From NCBI RefSeq assembly GCF_000150955.2, contig NC_011696.1, positions 1-64,000 of the forward strand: a stretch of 64,000 nucleotides of DNA, written 5' to 3'. Each line of letters starts with the position of its first letter. The stretch's first letter is position 1. Position numbers and translations under genes: made by a program. A model generated the notes under the pieces. That model was not told the origin of the DNA and made no database searches. It was given only the letters and a program-made list of their open reading frames with translations. This DNA is from Phaeodactylum tricornutum CCAP 1055/1 (lineage: Eukaryota > Bacillariophyta > Bacillariophyceae > Surirellales > Neidiaceae). Shown one piece after another: positions 31,686-42,107 of this stretch.

Positions 31686-33969
31686 ATGTCCAAAATAGAT
31701 GATACAACCCAAGAGCGGTTTACCCCATACTGTGCATCGATAAGGAGGAATCCTGAAAAATCCGTTGGGGAGCAGCTTGTTCTGCCAAAATGCAAGATGC
31801 CTACTCGTGCCGAAATCGAACCGGTCGAGTTGTTTGTGGCCAGTGCAGTGCAACAACAGTACGAATCTGGGGATGGTACCAATCCAACTGAGAACTACAG
31901 CGCATTAATTGATCCTTTTCTAGTAAGAAAAGATCTCGCTATGATCCACCGCATTCTTTTGGCTCTGCGTACTTCGGGGCATGGCGCAACATTGAATCGT
32001 CTAGCTTCTTCGGCGCGGCATGCCCGACTTATTCACCATATTATTCGATTGAATCCCTTTCGACTACCGTGTCCCGCAGAATCGCAATCTTCAATGGACG
32101 ACTATGTGGACTATGATATCGCTGATGCGCAACTGCATCTTATGATGGCTTTGGTGTCGGCAAACTCAGTTTTTATGATACCCATCCTTACCTCGCTTTG
32201 GTCAATGTTATCGTTTGAAAGTGTTGACGCACCCTTCGAACAGTAAGTTGCTTCGACACAGGCGCTAGTGCTCGTCTCTCTCTTTTCGATAGTGCTCACT
32301 AATGTAGCTATATCTGTGTTCCAGAACGCAACGGCTTCATGCTGCAATGGCCACAATTGTTCGACTTTGCCCAAAGGCAAAAAGTGAGTTATTTCCCATT
32401 ATGGCGGCAAGCGTTCCTTTCCGGAGCAAACCCGTTGACCAATTGAAGTGGTTCTACCGCCACTGTTTAGAGGTGGTTAGATATGTCCCCGCCATGGAAG
32501 CACAGGTTCTCGAGTTTTTGATTGAGAAAAGTTTAGAAATGGACGTCGAGATAAAAATTGACGAAGGTGGGGAAGCTGAAATCGACACGGACTACAGTGT
32601 TTTTCAATTGGACATGGACTCCGATGCACATTCATTGCGACGGAGGCAGCTAAATGAAGTGAATGTACAGGAAAGTATCGTGAATGATATGGCCGAAAAG
32701 CTCGACTCCTTGATGTTTCTTTTGCTTGAGTATGTCGAGCAAAGCTGTGCTGGCAATGCAGATCTCATTCGTGAGAAATATCGCATTCTTGCCCAATTTT
32801 TTGAATCCTCCATTATCATTACGCACAAGTCTAAGTTTGTACAGTTTTTGATAGTGCACGTTTGTGGCCTGGAAAACAAGGCGCTGGAATCAGCATCTTG
32901 CCAAAACGACCAGTCCCCAGCGATACTCTATCGAAAGTTTGCGAGCAGTCTTATTCATGTGATTGTAGATCCCTACCGTGCGACGGTTACTCGACAAGCA
33001 GCTGCTTGTTATTTGGCGTCGTTTGTCAGTCGAGCTTCGTTTGTTTGCGAAGAAACTTGCTGTGAATCGGTCTGTGCTCTTTTGCGATGGGGTGAAGCAT
33101 ATATGCAGTCATTGGACTCGCTTTCGGTTCACGCAGCTGATGCACGAGAGCAATGCAATTTTCACTCATTGTTTTACACGATTAGTCAAGCAGCATTTTA
33201 CATCATGTGTTTTCGAGGGGTGGAAGCTATTGAGTTTTATCGAAAATCTACGAAACCATCGAGCGATGGTTTTGCCCAACCAGAGCATCTCGATATTTCA
33301 CCTGAGCGATGGACGAGTCTCTGCTCGCATCCACTACAGCCCCTTCGTTACTGCTTGGAAAGCGTGCGTAATGAGTTCCTGGAGTTGTCCAAGTTTTGCC
33401 ACCTCATCAATGCAATTGTCTATTGTCAACTAGCACAAGACGAGAACAATGTTGTCAAGCGCAATAAAAGGCAGGTAACTCCTATCGCAACACCGGCTAC
33501 ATTGGAAAAGGAACGCCTTAGTGGCGGCGTTGGAGGTTTGGGAAAAGGTACCAATCCTCTTGATTCTTTCTTTCCATTTGACCCGTATTTGCTGCGGAAA
33601 TCACATGTTTTCGTGGACCCATTTTATAATCATTGGAACGGTTCAATCACGGAGCGGTTTATGAAAGACGAAGACAGCGTCTTGAATCCCTCGGATGAGC
33701 AACATGTGGATGACGACGAATCTGACAACAAAAAGGGTAGCATTGCGGATGGTGTGAGCCATGATGATTTCGATAATGAAATTGTGACGAAATCGTTTCA
33801 GCCTATGAGTCTTGGCTCAGAATTCGGGCCAGCAAGCGCTTCGAGTAGATCAACTGTTTCCACTGAAAGCTCATCAAACGTCCCTTTCAAGCGAGATTCT
33901 TCGCGAGAACCATGGACCGATACTATGAAAAGATCCAGGGCTCCGAGCATGGAAAACGGTAGCTGGTAA
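31686..33969 (+). CDS. RRN3: RRN3/TIF-IA, RNA polymerase I initiation factor
   Basis: Links RNA polymerase I to the rDNA promoter and is the main growth-controlled step in rRNA synthesis. Exons 31686-32242 and 32325-33969 join over an 82-bp intron to give 733 aa. The family core is clear: LFPIMAASVPFRSKPVDQ, then LKWFYRHCLEVVRYVPAMEAQ, a polar acidic stretch that replaces the usual phosphorylated loop, MFLLLEYVEQ, a HEAT-like helical region with KFASSLIHVIVDPYRATVTR and QAAACYLASFVSRASF, and the late block DSFFPFDPYLLRKSHVFV followed by DPFYNHW. The C-terminus is acidic then Ser-rich, ending in a basic Arg stretch. The ATG at 31686 is the first in the open frame. Confidence 0.92.
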
Positions 33970-34068
33970 ATGAATTGCTTAGGCATAGAAGGTTTATGTT
34001 ACTTCTCTTCATGAATTGTTTGTTAATGCTGCTCTCAGTCAGTACGGGAGGGTATTTAAGACGTAAGA

Positions 34069-34629
34069 TTACGGCGGTGGGATGGCGCTCCTTTTTAAGA
34101 AGACGTCGTAAACAAGCGTCGACTTAGGTTTAATGAGGCATTCACCGTTCTCGAGACAGAGTCCCTTGTCTCCGAAAGCCTTGTCCGCCGGAATAATAGC
34201 CTGGACTTTCTCTCCAACTCCCATATTCATGACCATTTCGTTAATTCCATCGACGACAGCGTTTCCTCCCACCTCAAACATGAGTGCATTTTTCTTGCCC
34301 TCAGCATGAGAGGCATCAAAGATAGTCCCATCGATCAAATAGCCTGTGTATTCAATAGCCACAATGTCTCCCTTGAGTGGAACTCCCTTTTCCTTACTGG
34401 GTTTGAGGATGGCATATTTGATACCGCCTTGCGTCATAAGAATTTCCGGTACTGCAAATGCGGCCCTCATATTCACACCAGATCCCGTGACAACGGCAAG
34501 CGATGCAGCAGCGACCTTGTTGATGACGGCACGTCGAGACGGTGAATCCTTGGTTGGCATCGAAAGCGATCGAGCAGAGAATGCGGAGCTAAACAAAAGT
34601 AACGTGAGCAGGATAATTTTGGGACGCAT
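34069..34629 (-). CDS. FKBP-type peptidyl-prolyl isomerase, predicted thylakoid lumen
   Basis: Single exon, 186 aa. Protein-folding isomerase of the FKBP family. The N-terminus is layered: a signal peptide (about 1-17), an SSAFSA motif matching the diatom plastid-entry signal, a short transit region, then SRRAVINKVAAASLAVV, a twin-arginine-type lumen-targeting signal ending in AAFA. The FKBP domain (about 75-183) shows KGDIVAIEYTGYLIDGTIFDAS, FEVGGNAVVDGINEMVMNMGVGEK and the late IIPADKAFGDKG, with Cys in GLCLENGEC as in lumenal FKBPs, where a disulfide is common. Tat-dependent import and lumen location are inference from the presequence. Confidence 0.85.
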   Translation of the reverse strand: MRPKIILLTLLLFSSAFSARSLSMPTKDSPSRRAVINKVAAASLAVVTGSGVNMRAAFAVPEILMTQGGIKYAILKPSKEKGVPLKGDIVAIEYTGYLIDGTIFDASHAEGKKNALMFEVGGNAVVDGINEMVMNMGVGEKVQAIIPADKAFGDKGLCLENGECLIKPKSTLVYDVFLKRSAIPPP

Positions 34630-34986
34630 CTTGGATATTTAGCTGACAATACAAGGCTGGGTATTGGGTCAATGCTTCTTTTTAGTCTAAAGAGTATTTT
34701 CAAACTTTGCGATGTGTGTGGTAAACATGTTTGTGACACTTTCGGCTTTCCGCGACGAATCACTTGACTTCGAGCTTGTCAAGCTGCTGCTGATGCGAAC
34801 ATACCATCAGTCTTTTTCATATGGGCTGACGTACTTCAGCAAAAACATACCCAAGGGAAGGACGGCTCGATGAACATCATCTATCACATTTTGCTAACTG
34901 CGATATCGAAATTCATTTTCTAACAATAAGATCGATAAACCACCCATTCTGTTGCATACGCATCAGCTATCTCGTTAATGCTAACA
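34630..34986. other. Gene-free stretch between FKBP and LarB-like genes
   Basis: 357 bp with no recognised gene, repeat or TNACWGTNA palindrome. It should contain the FKBP promoter and the LarB-like 3' end. Confidence 0.5.
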
Positions 34987-36017
34987 CTAGACTTGCTTTC
35001 TAAGGCACTTGTAAGCTAGAGCCGCGGCGCCAAAGCCATTGTCAATATTGACGACACCAACTCCTGGACTGCAACTATTTAGCATAGTGAGCATTGCACT
35101 GATGCCTCCGAACGACGCCCCATAGCCAACGCTTGTCGGCACGGCGACCACCGGAACGCTAACCAGCCCTCCAACTACGCTAGGTAGTGCTCCGTCCATT
35201 CCAGCACATACGATTACGCAAGACACATCGGGATGTGTCAAGCGAGGAATCGCTCGCACGATTCGATGTAATCCAGCAACTCCGGCATCGTAGATGCGAT
35301 CTACTTCGCAGCCAGCTGCTTCCAGTGTAACTGCTGCTTCTTCTGATACAGGCAAATCCGTCGTGCCTGCCGTGGCCACGACGACACGCGGTCGCTTTGA
35401 AGTCTTCCATTTACTTGTAGTTTCATCCAGCATCCCAGATGCCTGTACTGACACGATTCTTGCAACGTCAAAATATTGCATTGTCCCATGATGTAGTTGA
35501 ATTTCTTCCAATTCATTGTACATATCACGAGAAACCCTAAAGCAAACGACAACTCATGTTTTTGGTGAGTACGTAAGCGAAGCAGCATTTTTGACCACGC
35601 CGGTTGAAGCATTGAGCAGAGGTCCTACCTGGTCGCTAGAATGGTTGTTCCAACAAGTGCACCGATTTCTCCATCCTCAAGAGAGTCGTTGACACTTCGA
35701 GCCATGTCGTCCAGAATTAAGGCAACCTGTGACGCAGTCTTACCCTCCGCAAAAACAGCCTCTGGAAACCCGGTACGTCTATACCTTTTGTGATCTAGAC
35801 TAGCATACGATGCAAGCAGCTCTTCTGACGAATACGAGGAAAATCCTCGCTTTGTAAAAGTTTGATTTAGTTTCGCAACACATTCAGACTCATTTACGGC
35901 ATGTCCCTTTAGGCCAAAATGCGACGGCAGTGAACAAAGCATCTGGCGACAAATGCGCTTGGGGATGGCGATATTCCGGAAGCCTTTTCCTTTTACAGCT
36001 GTGTTGAGATAGCACAT
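34987..36017 (-). CDS. LarB-like (PurE-related) nicotinate adenine dinucleotide carboxylase
   Basis: Two exons, split at 35628-35537 by a 92-bp intron, 312 aa if started at the first ATG (36017). The frame is open up to 36182 without an ATG. Bacterial LarB carboxylates and hydrolyses nicotinic acid adenine dinucleotide to make the precursor of the nickel-pincer cofactor of lactate racemase. The signature is strong: [20 protein letters not shown] in the N-terminal part, then [65 protein letters not shown] and [20 protein letters not shown], including the conserved Cys. The last half is a PurE-like domain. A LarB relative without the rest of the pathway is the cautious reading; LarC, LarE and LarA are not in the window. 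Confidence 0.85.
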
Positions 36018-37316
36018 GTTGTCGTTTGATGGCCAGGGGCTGTAAAGTTGACGACCTTGTGGTGTAGAAGGATTGTCTCTCACGGTTAGGCTGCGGACGC
36101 CATCGACCGTGAATACGAGGATTCTCCTAACCTCGTTACAACAACCATAATATCGCCAATGATCCAAGGCAGCACGTCTCAAAATAACATTTCATTCACT
36201 GTAAATATTGGGAACTCTAAGTGTGAGATGGTCGGAGGAAAGAGACTTGTCGCATATAAGCTTTGATTAGGGTGTGCTCTTCCACGTTTAGCAAAATAAA
36301 GTGATACCAGTCAATGAGAATTCAGGATATGATGTGAATCAAATGAGTCGAATTTGCAAGCAAACTGTAGCAGTACGGACATTGTGCAAACTATGCTAGT
36401 GTACAAGGCATTCAATGTTGGTTTCAATAGTCTCAGAAGCCTCCTCCATCAGGCATTGGGGTGTTTGATGGATTTTTGAGGAGTACCAACACAACACAAA
36501 CTATACTAGTGTTCCAGACATTCCAATCCGGATTAACAGTAAATAGTCTTTTAATAGTTTTATGACACAAATTCTCGTAAAAGCTCTTTTTGTCCCAAAA
36601 GACCACCATTCTCCAGTTGCCATCATTGCGTTTGCGTTCATCACACCATCCTGTTGTGAAAAAGAGAAAGGTAAGCTTGACTGTGAGTCAATAGATCACT
36701 TCAACTCTAGTATGAGCTTCCTCATTTACAATAAGGTAAAAAAATAAGGGAAATAGACAAACCGTCAAATTTTCCCAATTACCAACAAACTGGAAAGACT
36801 GTCAATTGCAAGTGACTACTATGTCTAACTTGTTACTTACACAATCACCAAGGCCCAGCTCCGACGAGACGTCCCAGCTTCTTTCCCCTTGGACTTGACG
36901 TCTCGAAACGAAAGTACGATTGTGAAAAGCGATGGAACTTTAATGATTGGTGATTCACAGACAATTGCAAAGTTTGGAAGCAATCTGAATTGTGCAAATT
37001 CAAAAAAGAGAACACTCTTACCACAACTAGAGAAGCGATTCATCAAGCATCAAAACGGTAGATTGACCGAAAAGAAAAATATTCCAGAAACAGTTTTTAC
37101 GTCTCTGCTACCTGTCAAAAGGTCAGAAACCGGAATTTTCGAAAGAATCTGTGCAATCAGGTGTAATGGTAACCTACTTTTCACTACATTAGAATCTAGG
37201 ATTCATTTAAGACAAAGGGAAGGATTCATTTCATTTTGCACTACCTACCTGCTGTAGGAAATGATCCTTCGGATCAGCATTTGTTTCGACAAGAAACTCT
37301 TAACAGTAGAAACAGT
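36018..37316. other. Gap of about 1.3 kb, gene-free
   Basis: No supported gene. The first 165 bp continue the LarB-like frame without a start codon. It contains TNACWGTNA palindromes at 36196, 36534 and 36678, and an imperfect direct repeat (36386-36412 and 36496-36522, core CAAACTATRCTAGTGT). A 122-codon plus-strand frame at 36889-37257 has no recognisable domain and is probably chance. Confidence 0.5.
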
Positions 37317-37955
37317 TTACTTTGAATTGATAGCACCAGGATAAAATTTCCCTACTAGGTGCTTCATTGATCGGATGGAGGAGGGCTTCACTGAATTTTC
37401 TCGGAACGCATTTTCCTTTACCTCCTCGACAAAGTCATCATCAGTAATAAAGGAGATGGTGTGCTCTACACGTAAATCTTTCCGGGCCGTTTGGTCCGTT
37501 TCGCATCCGCCGACTCCCAAGGGGCCCGACGAAAACCACCCTCGACAGGCTTGGTCCATAATTTTCTCACGTAATAATCGCTCATCGTCATTGTCAGAAA
37601 ATGAGCATCCCACACCAAACATGGTGAAGTTCGCGGATGTTTCTGAGCTTCCTACGCCTTTCACCGTTTTAGCGATCTCGTCGTATCGATTCCAAGCTTC
37701 CATGAGAGCAACAAACTCTTTTTTTGATGCCTCGCGCCCCCGAGCATGTTTGTGGGAGCACTGTAATTTGTCGGGATGCAGCACCTGTGCGCGCTGCAAG
37801 AATGCGGTTCGCAAGTCTGTATAGCAATATACGGCATAGTCGAGCCTACGATGTTCGTACCGGCCTACCCGCGTGTACCTCGCTCCGAACAGCAGTCGCA
37901 CGAGTTCTTGTTTGGCATTTCGCAAGGAGGCCGATGATGCTGCTCGCCAATTCAT
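37317..37955 (-). CDS. J-domain (DnaJ-like) protein
   Basis: Single exon, 212 aa, starting at ATG. The J domain (about 38-95) has the HPD signature (VLHPDKLQ, residues about 59-62) after LRTAFLQRAQ, and a helix with KKEFVALMEAWNRYDEI, so it should stimulate an Hsp70 ATPase. The N-terminus (MNWRAASSASLRNAKQELVRLL) is basic and hydroxylated, compatible with a mitochondrial presequence. No Gly/Phe region or zinc finger is present, so this is a type III (DNAJC) protein. The C-terminal part with CRGWFSSGPLGVGGCETDQ is short and not recognised. Client and partner are unknown. Confidence 0.8.
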   Translation of the reverse strand: MNWRAASSASLRNAKQELVRLLFGARYTRVGRYEHRRLDYAVYCYTDLRTAFLQRAQVLHPDKLQCSHKHARGREASKKEFVALMEAWNRYDEIAKTVKGVGSSETSANFTMFGVGCSFSDNDDERLLREKIMDQACRGWFSSGPLGVGGCETDQTARKDLRVEHTISFITDDDFVEEVKENAFRENSVKPSSIRSMKHLVGKFYPGAINSK

Positions 37956-38476
37956 TCTTCATGTACTCACTTCCCATTCAAATAATCTTCATATTCTGTT
38001 TTTGGTTCAATAGTTGACAAAGGAACGAATTCGCATTGACCATGATCTCTCAATGAATTCGAAAGCGTCCTACACAGATTTTCCGCACCGGACTCTGCCA
38101 ATCAAGGGTAGGGCAAGGTATGCGACAAAAAAAACAGGTAATTTTACGGACCAAGTCTCTCGTTTCTGTCGATTCGATCAAAAAGTGAAGACGCCTAAAC
38201 TGCTCGGGCCGACTTCTGTATTTATGAACATCATAGAATAGACCATGGACGGCGACGTATGAAAAGGCTCGGAGAAGCTAAAAACTTAACGTAAGCGTGC
38301 CTCTGACGTCGCAAGTTCTTCTCGAGACAAAGAAAGCCTGAGCCGTATACTGTTGATGCCTATTATGCGATTGCCTACTATCGATCTTGCCAATTTATTT
38401 CTGTAGTACAATCGTACAAGTGAATCTCTTGATTTCACAATTTCGCAGAAGGAACATTGAAAAAGCCAAATCAAAG
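37956..38476. other. Divergent intergenic region, 521 bp
   Basis: No gene and no recognised repeat. The frame before the VTT gene start is open back to about 38387 but has no ATG. Confidence 0.5.
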
Positions 38477-39562
38477 ATGAACGTTGAAACTGAATCAGAA
38501 GTGGATATAGGTGTCGTTGATTTTGATGCTTGTGACAGTCCTTTGTCGACCAGAATGAGTACTACCGAGAATGATGGACCAAAAGCAGCTCGCGACTCTC
38601 CTCGAGGGCGAACAACAATAAAACTTGTTATTGGTCTTTTGTTACTTGGCTTTGTTGCCTTTGTCATCCTTGATTCACTAACAAACAGATACGTGCGTGA
38701 CGGAATCGATTCATTCCTCGACTGGATTGAGGAGAATTCCGTTGAAGGAATCTTCCTTTTTGTGCTCGGTGCGTATGTATTGCGCGCTATTAGCAAGCTG
38801 CCTCTTGAAATATCACACATGGTCCAGGAAATGATCTCACTATGTCTTTTTGACTTTTTAGTTTACTTCGCTGCAACAATTTTGTTTATTCCCGGCTCAA
38901 TTTTAACGCTTGGTGCTGGTTTCGTTTTCGCATCCTCCTTTGGCCTTGGACTGGGACTTGTTATTGGAGTGTTTGCTGTTTTTCTTGGAGCAAGCTTGGG
39001 CGCCACTGCATCTTTCTTTATTGGACGTTACTTGCTCCGGGACCAAGCAACAAAGCTGACGAAGAAGTACGCAGTTTTCGAGGCCTTGGACGTCGCTCTT
39101 CAAGAAAACGGCTTGAAGATTTTGGTCCTGCTTAGATTGTCTCCAATTGTTCCTTTCAATGCTATCAACTACATATGCGGTGTAACGGCTGTATCAATTC
39201 GCGATTACATCCTGGCACTGTTTGCTATTTTACCTGGTACAACCTTGTACGTGTTTCTCGGCGCTTCAGCTGGAAGTCTTAGTGATAGTGCTTCAAGTGG
39301 CGACGACTCTACTGTTACAATCACTGTAGTAGTCCTCGGAATTGTCTTGGGTTTTATTGCCATTTGGATTTCAGCACGTTACGCGAGAAAGGAACTGAAC
39401 AGGGTTCTTGAACAAAGACGTGCAGAATCTGAGCAGTCCGAGGAAACAGCTGAGAGTAATATTGAACAAGGTGTGGTGAATCATCCTCGAGATAGAGATT
39501 TGGACTGTTCTGAGTGTGAACAAGTTGGGGATGTCGGACCAGTGGAACTGTCGATCAAATGA
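38477..39562 (+). CDS. VTT-domain membrane protein (TVP38/TMEM64 family)
   Basis: Multi-pass membrane protein of the SNARE-associated Golgi / VTT family, members of which act in Golgi or ER lipid scrambling and traffic. A first helix (about 51-70, IKLVIGLLLLGFVAFVILDS) follows an acidic cytosolic tail. The VTT core reads ATILFIPGSILTLGAGFVFA, then GASLGATASFFIGRYLLRD, LRLSPIVPFNAINYICGVT and YILALFAILPGTTLYVFLGA. A GT-AG intron at 38769-38861 (93 bp, in frame, no stop) is inferred: removing it gives VLVYFAATILFIPGS, the usual family sequence, and a 330-residue protein, whereas retaining it inserts 31 residues of low similarity. The last part is acidic and charged. The start is the first ATG of the frame. 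Confidence 0.85.
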   Translation: MNVETESEVDIGVVDFDACDSPLSTRMSTTENDGPKAARDSPRGRTTIKLVIGLLLLGFVAFVILDSLTNRYVRDGIDSFLDWIEENSVEGIFLFVLGAYVLRAISKLPLEISHMVQEMISLCLFDFLVYFAATILFIPGSILTLGAGFVFASSFGLGLGLVIGVFAVFLGASLGATASFFIGRYLLRDQATKLTKKYAVFEALDVALQENGLKILVLLRLSPIVPFNAINYICGVTAVSIRDYILALFAILPGTTLYVFLGASAGSLSDSASSGDDSTVTITVVVLGIVLGFIAIWISARYARKELNRVLEQRRAESEQSEETAESNIEQGVVNHPRDRDLDCSECEQVGDVGPVELSIK

Positions 39563-41129
39563 CACGGTCAATTGACTGTAAAGGAAACCGCAATAGTTAT
39601 TGAATTTTCGGATCGGGCTGACTGCATACAGTACATTAACTTTTCTCAATTTATATAAGTATTTTGACTTACGACAGTTTGCGAAAACTTATATCTTTGT
39701 GTTTTGAGAAACGCTGCTATTGCGGACGATGATCAAAATATGATTTACAGTCGATGATACTCATACAATCAAAGCCGCCAGGAACGCGGTCATGGAGGAA
39801 GGTAATTTTCCTGACCGAGTACAGCCAGACAAGCTATCTCTGAGCTCGACACATGTTCTGACTGTTAGTGCAGGTCAACTTCATCCTAAACTTCGATTAC
39901 TTCATTAAATTAGCATGTGCGACAGAAAATTCGAAGTCAATGTTTTCGATTCATGCCAATTTACATGAAACAGTTCACTGGTCACCTTTCATTGTTGTGG
40001 TCTGTTGTAAAACACCAAATGACTTCCTATCCAGTCTTTCAGCTAGACTTTAAGTAATAATAATAATGAGAAAATTCGCCGAAGGGGATGAGGAAAAGCG
40101 TAAAACTGCTAAAGGGGACAGAACGTGTTCAGTCTAAGTAGCTTCATTTGTAGTCAGTATATCTATAAGTATTCAAACCATTTAAAGTAACAACATCGTG
40201 AATTTGCCTCAGAGGTGCCGACCGTTGCCGGTCAATTACCAAACAGCAGTTACTCACTGTCACCTCAGCTTTTTTTGGACAACTCTGAAAATGGCTATGG
40301 CTCCAGCTTCCAATCCATAGGATCCGCAAGAAGGCTGCTGAGCCCGAAAGTCAATCCAATCTGCACCGTATGGTAGATTTGAACTCTCGTTTGCTTCTTT
40401 TCAGAGTTCTCATGTTCTTATTTCCCTCTGTGAAAAGCAAAAATCTGCCGACAAATGTATGGCCCCGACAGGGAAATATGCACTTCCATCCCAAATGACT
40501 ACAATGAGCTGGAATATTGAAGTTCCTAAGCGTCATCTGTCGATTTCCACTATTTGCGGTTCAATCCATTAGCACGCATCGTTTTGGGGAACAATCCGGC
40601 CCACTGGAGAGGTTTGCTACCGAAACAAACTCGTTTCCTTTTGGTTTTCCTCGGACCCCCCCCCCTCGATAAGTATCTTGGCAGGAAACGTCGGCTTCTG
40701 TGACAAAATCTTTGCCTATAGTTTGAATACTTAACACGTTCTGTCCTCTTTTACATTAGAAGTTTTTCACGTTTTTCCATCCCCTTTACATTAGCAAATT
40801 TTCTCATTGGTTGTTGTGCGGTTAAATGTTAAGTGTCACGGTCTAGAATTTCTCAAATATTCATGGGTGCGTGTAGCGAGGGCACTGTGAGAACACACTG
40901 CACAATAGGCTTCTGATATCAGTTCTTTTTCGGACATTGGTGGCCATCTGGATCGAAGGGCACGAGCAAAAAACCGAACCAAAGTGAAATGGAGTCAAGC
41001 ATCATGACACTCATGAATCATAAAAACGAAAGGCGTCACTGTCTCCTCCACTTACTCATTGTCTTTCGCCATTTCAGGTTTCTCGAAGGGAAAATTAAAC
41101 TGGCCTGTAAACTGTGATTATTAAAGGCC
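39563..41129. other. 1.57 kb gap containing an inverted-repeat element
   Basis: No gene supported. It contains the inverted-repeat element at 40065-40808 and TNACWGTNA palindromes at 39573 (10 bp after a stop codon), 39859 and 40254. A run of C is present near 40660. Confidence 0.55.
40065..40808. mobile_element. Inverted-repeat element, 744 bp
   Basis: The left end (40065-40129) and the right end (40733-40808) are inverted copies sharing AATGAGAAAATT at the outer tip, GGGGATG and AAACG-type blocks inside, and GGACAGAACGTGTT at the inner edge. The right copy has small insertions (TAATGTAAA blocks). The interior is non-coding. It looks like a non-autonomous DNA transposon or fold-back element, with no target duplication that I can defend. 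It is unrelated to the elements near 30.5-31.5 kb. Confidence 0.55.
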
Positions 41130-41663
41130 ATGTGGAATCTCGTTTTATTACTCTCCTTGGTACCGACTCCTCATGCGTGGGTACCAACCCGCTCAAACAC
41201 GCGTCGGATCGCGTTGTCGACAAAGATCATGGCCCTACCGATGGACGATCTCGCTAAAACCGGCGACGAGCAGAACCCATGCTGGGAAGATCTTTATGAT
41301 GACGACTGTGTAATGAGCAACGCCGCAGCCGCCAATTTTGTTGCGAGTAAATGGATCAAAGGATTGCCTTGTGGGCAGGGACTTGAGGTTCGTTCATGGC
41401 AGTTTTTTGTACCAGCTCCAAGCTGAGAATATACGACGTCACTTGGGGTCTAATGTAAATGAATTGTCTTTTGCTTACACTAATTTGATTTAATGGCTTA
41501 TTTTTTTGGTGCACAGGACTGCGATATGCCTGAAGATCTAACGTTACCCGAGACAAGACCTGAAGCTGGCGTTGACCATGTTGATGTCATGGAGTTTCTT
41601 GGTCTACATAGGGCAGAAGGGATCAACAATGATAAAAATAGAGGCTCTTTTTTGCAGCCGTGA
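41130..41663 (+). CDS. Small secretory, possibly plastid-targeted, cysteine protein
   Basis: Exons 41130-41387 and 41517-41663 with a 129-bp intron, 134 aa, family not recognised. The N-terminus MWNLVLLLSLVPTPHA is a signal peptide, followed by WVPTRSNTRR, where an aromatic residue after Ala and a basic stretch fit a diatom plastid presequence. The mature part is acidic with four cysteines in two pairs, CWEDLYDDDC and CGQGLEDC, the second pair straddling the intron. It ends in RPEAGVDHVDVMEFLGLHRA. The paired cysteines could form redox-active or structural disulfides. No known family fits well enough to name. Confidence 0.65.
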
Positions 41664-42107
41664 ATAAGATGAGAATTGGATCCAGTTGAGCCTTGTAGTA
41701 AAGACAATCATTGCATCAACAAAACCGCTTCTATTGATTGTATTGTGGACATTGGCTGCAATGTGACCGTACTCCACTTGCTCACGGAATACATTCTCTG
41801 AGATGAGCCATATCTTTTGCTGACTTTATAAAGAGAGATTTCTGTGTGTAATTAGAAAACCCCTACGGCAAGCATCCAGATGGGGTTGTTATGAGTTTTA
41901 TGTTTCCGACTTGTGTCAGCGTACAAACGTATTTACGTTCCTTTGGTTCCTCATGCACGCTTCTAGCCCATTATCGTTGCAGTTTTCTAATAGTAACCTC
42001 CCTCTTTAGAGTAAGAGAGCTTGCCGCTACAGCAAAATAATTCTGCTGTCTCTTACATTGCCAGTACCAAGCCATCACTATTCGCAAAAAAGGGTGTGCG
42101 GTACATC
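41664..42107. other. Gene-free stretch, 444 bp
   Basis: Nothing recognised. The reading frame of the next gene is open back to 42021 but lacks an ATG. Confidence 0.5.

Noticed and set aside
36889-37257. Open frame of 122 codons upstream of the J-domain gene
   Set aside because: Composition is not protein-like, with no domain or targeting signal; probably a chance frame.
40555-40575. GGTTCAATCC resembling a tRNA B box
   Set aside because: Stem pairing fails on both sides and it lies in the inverted-repeat element.
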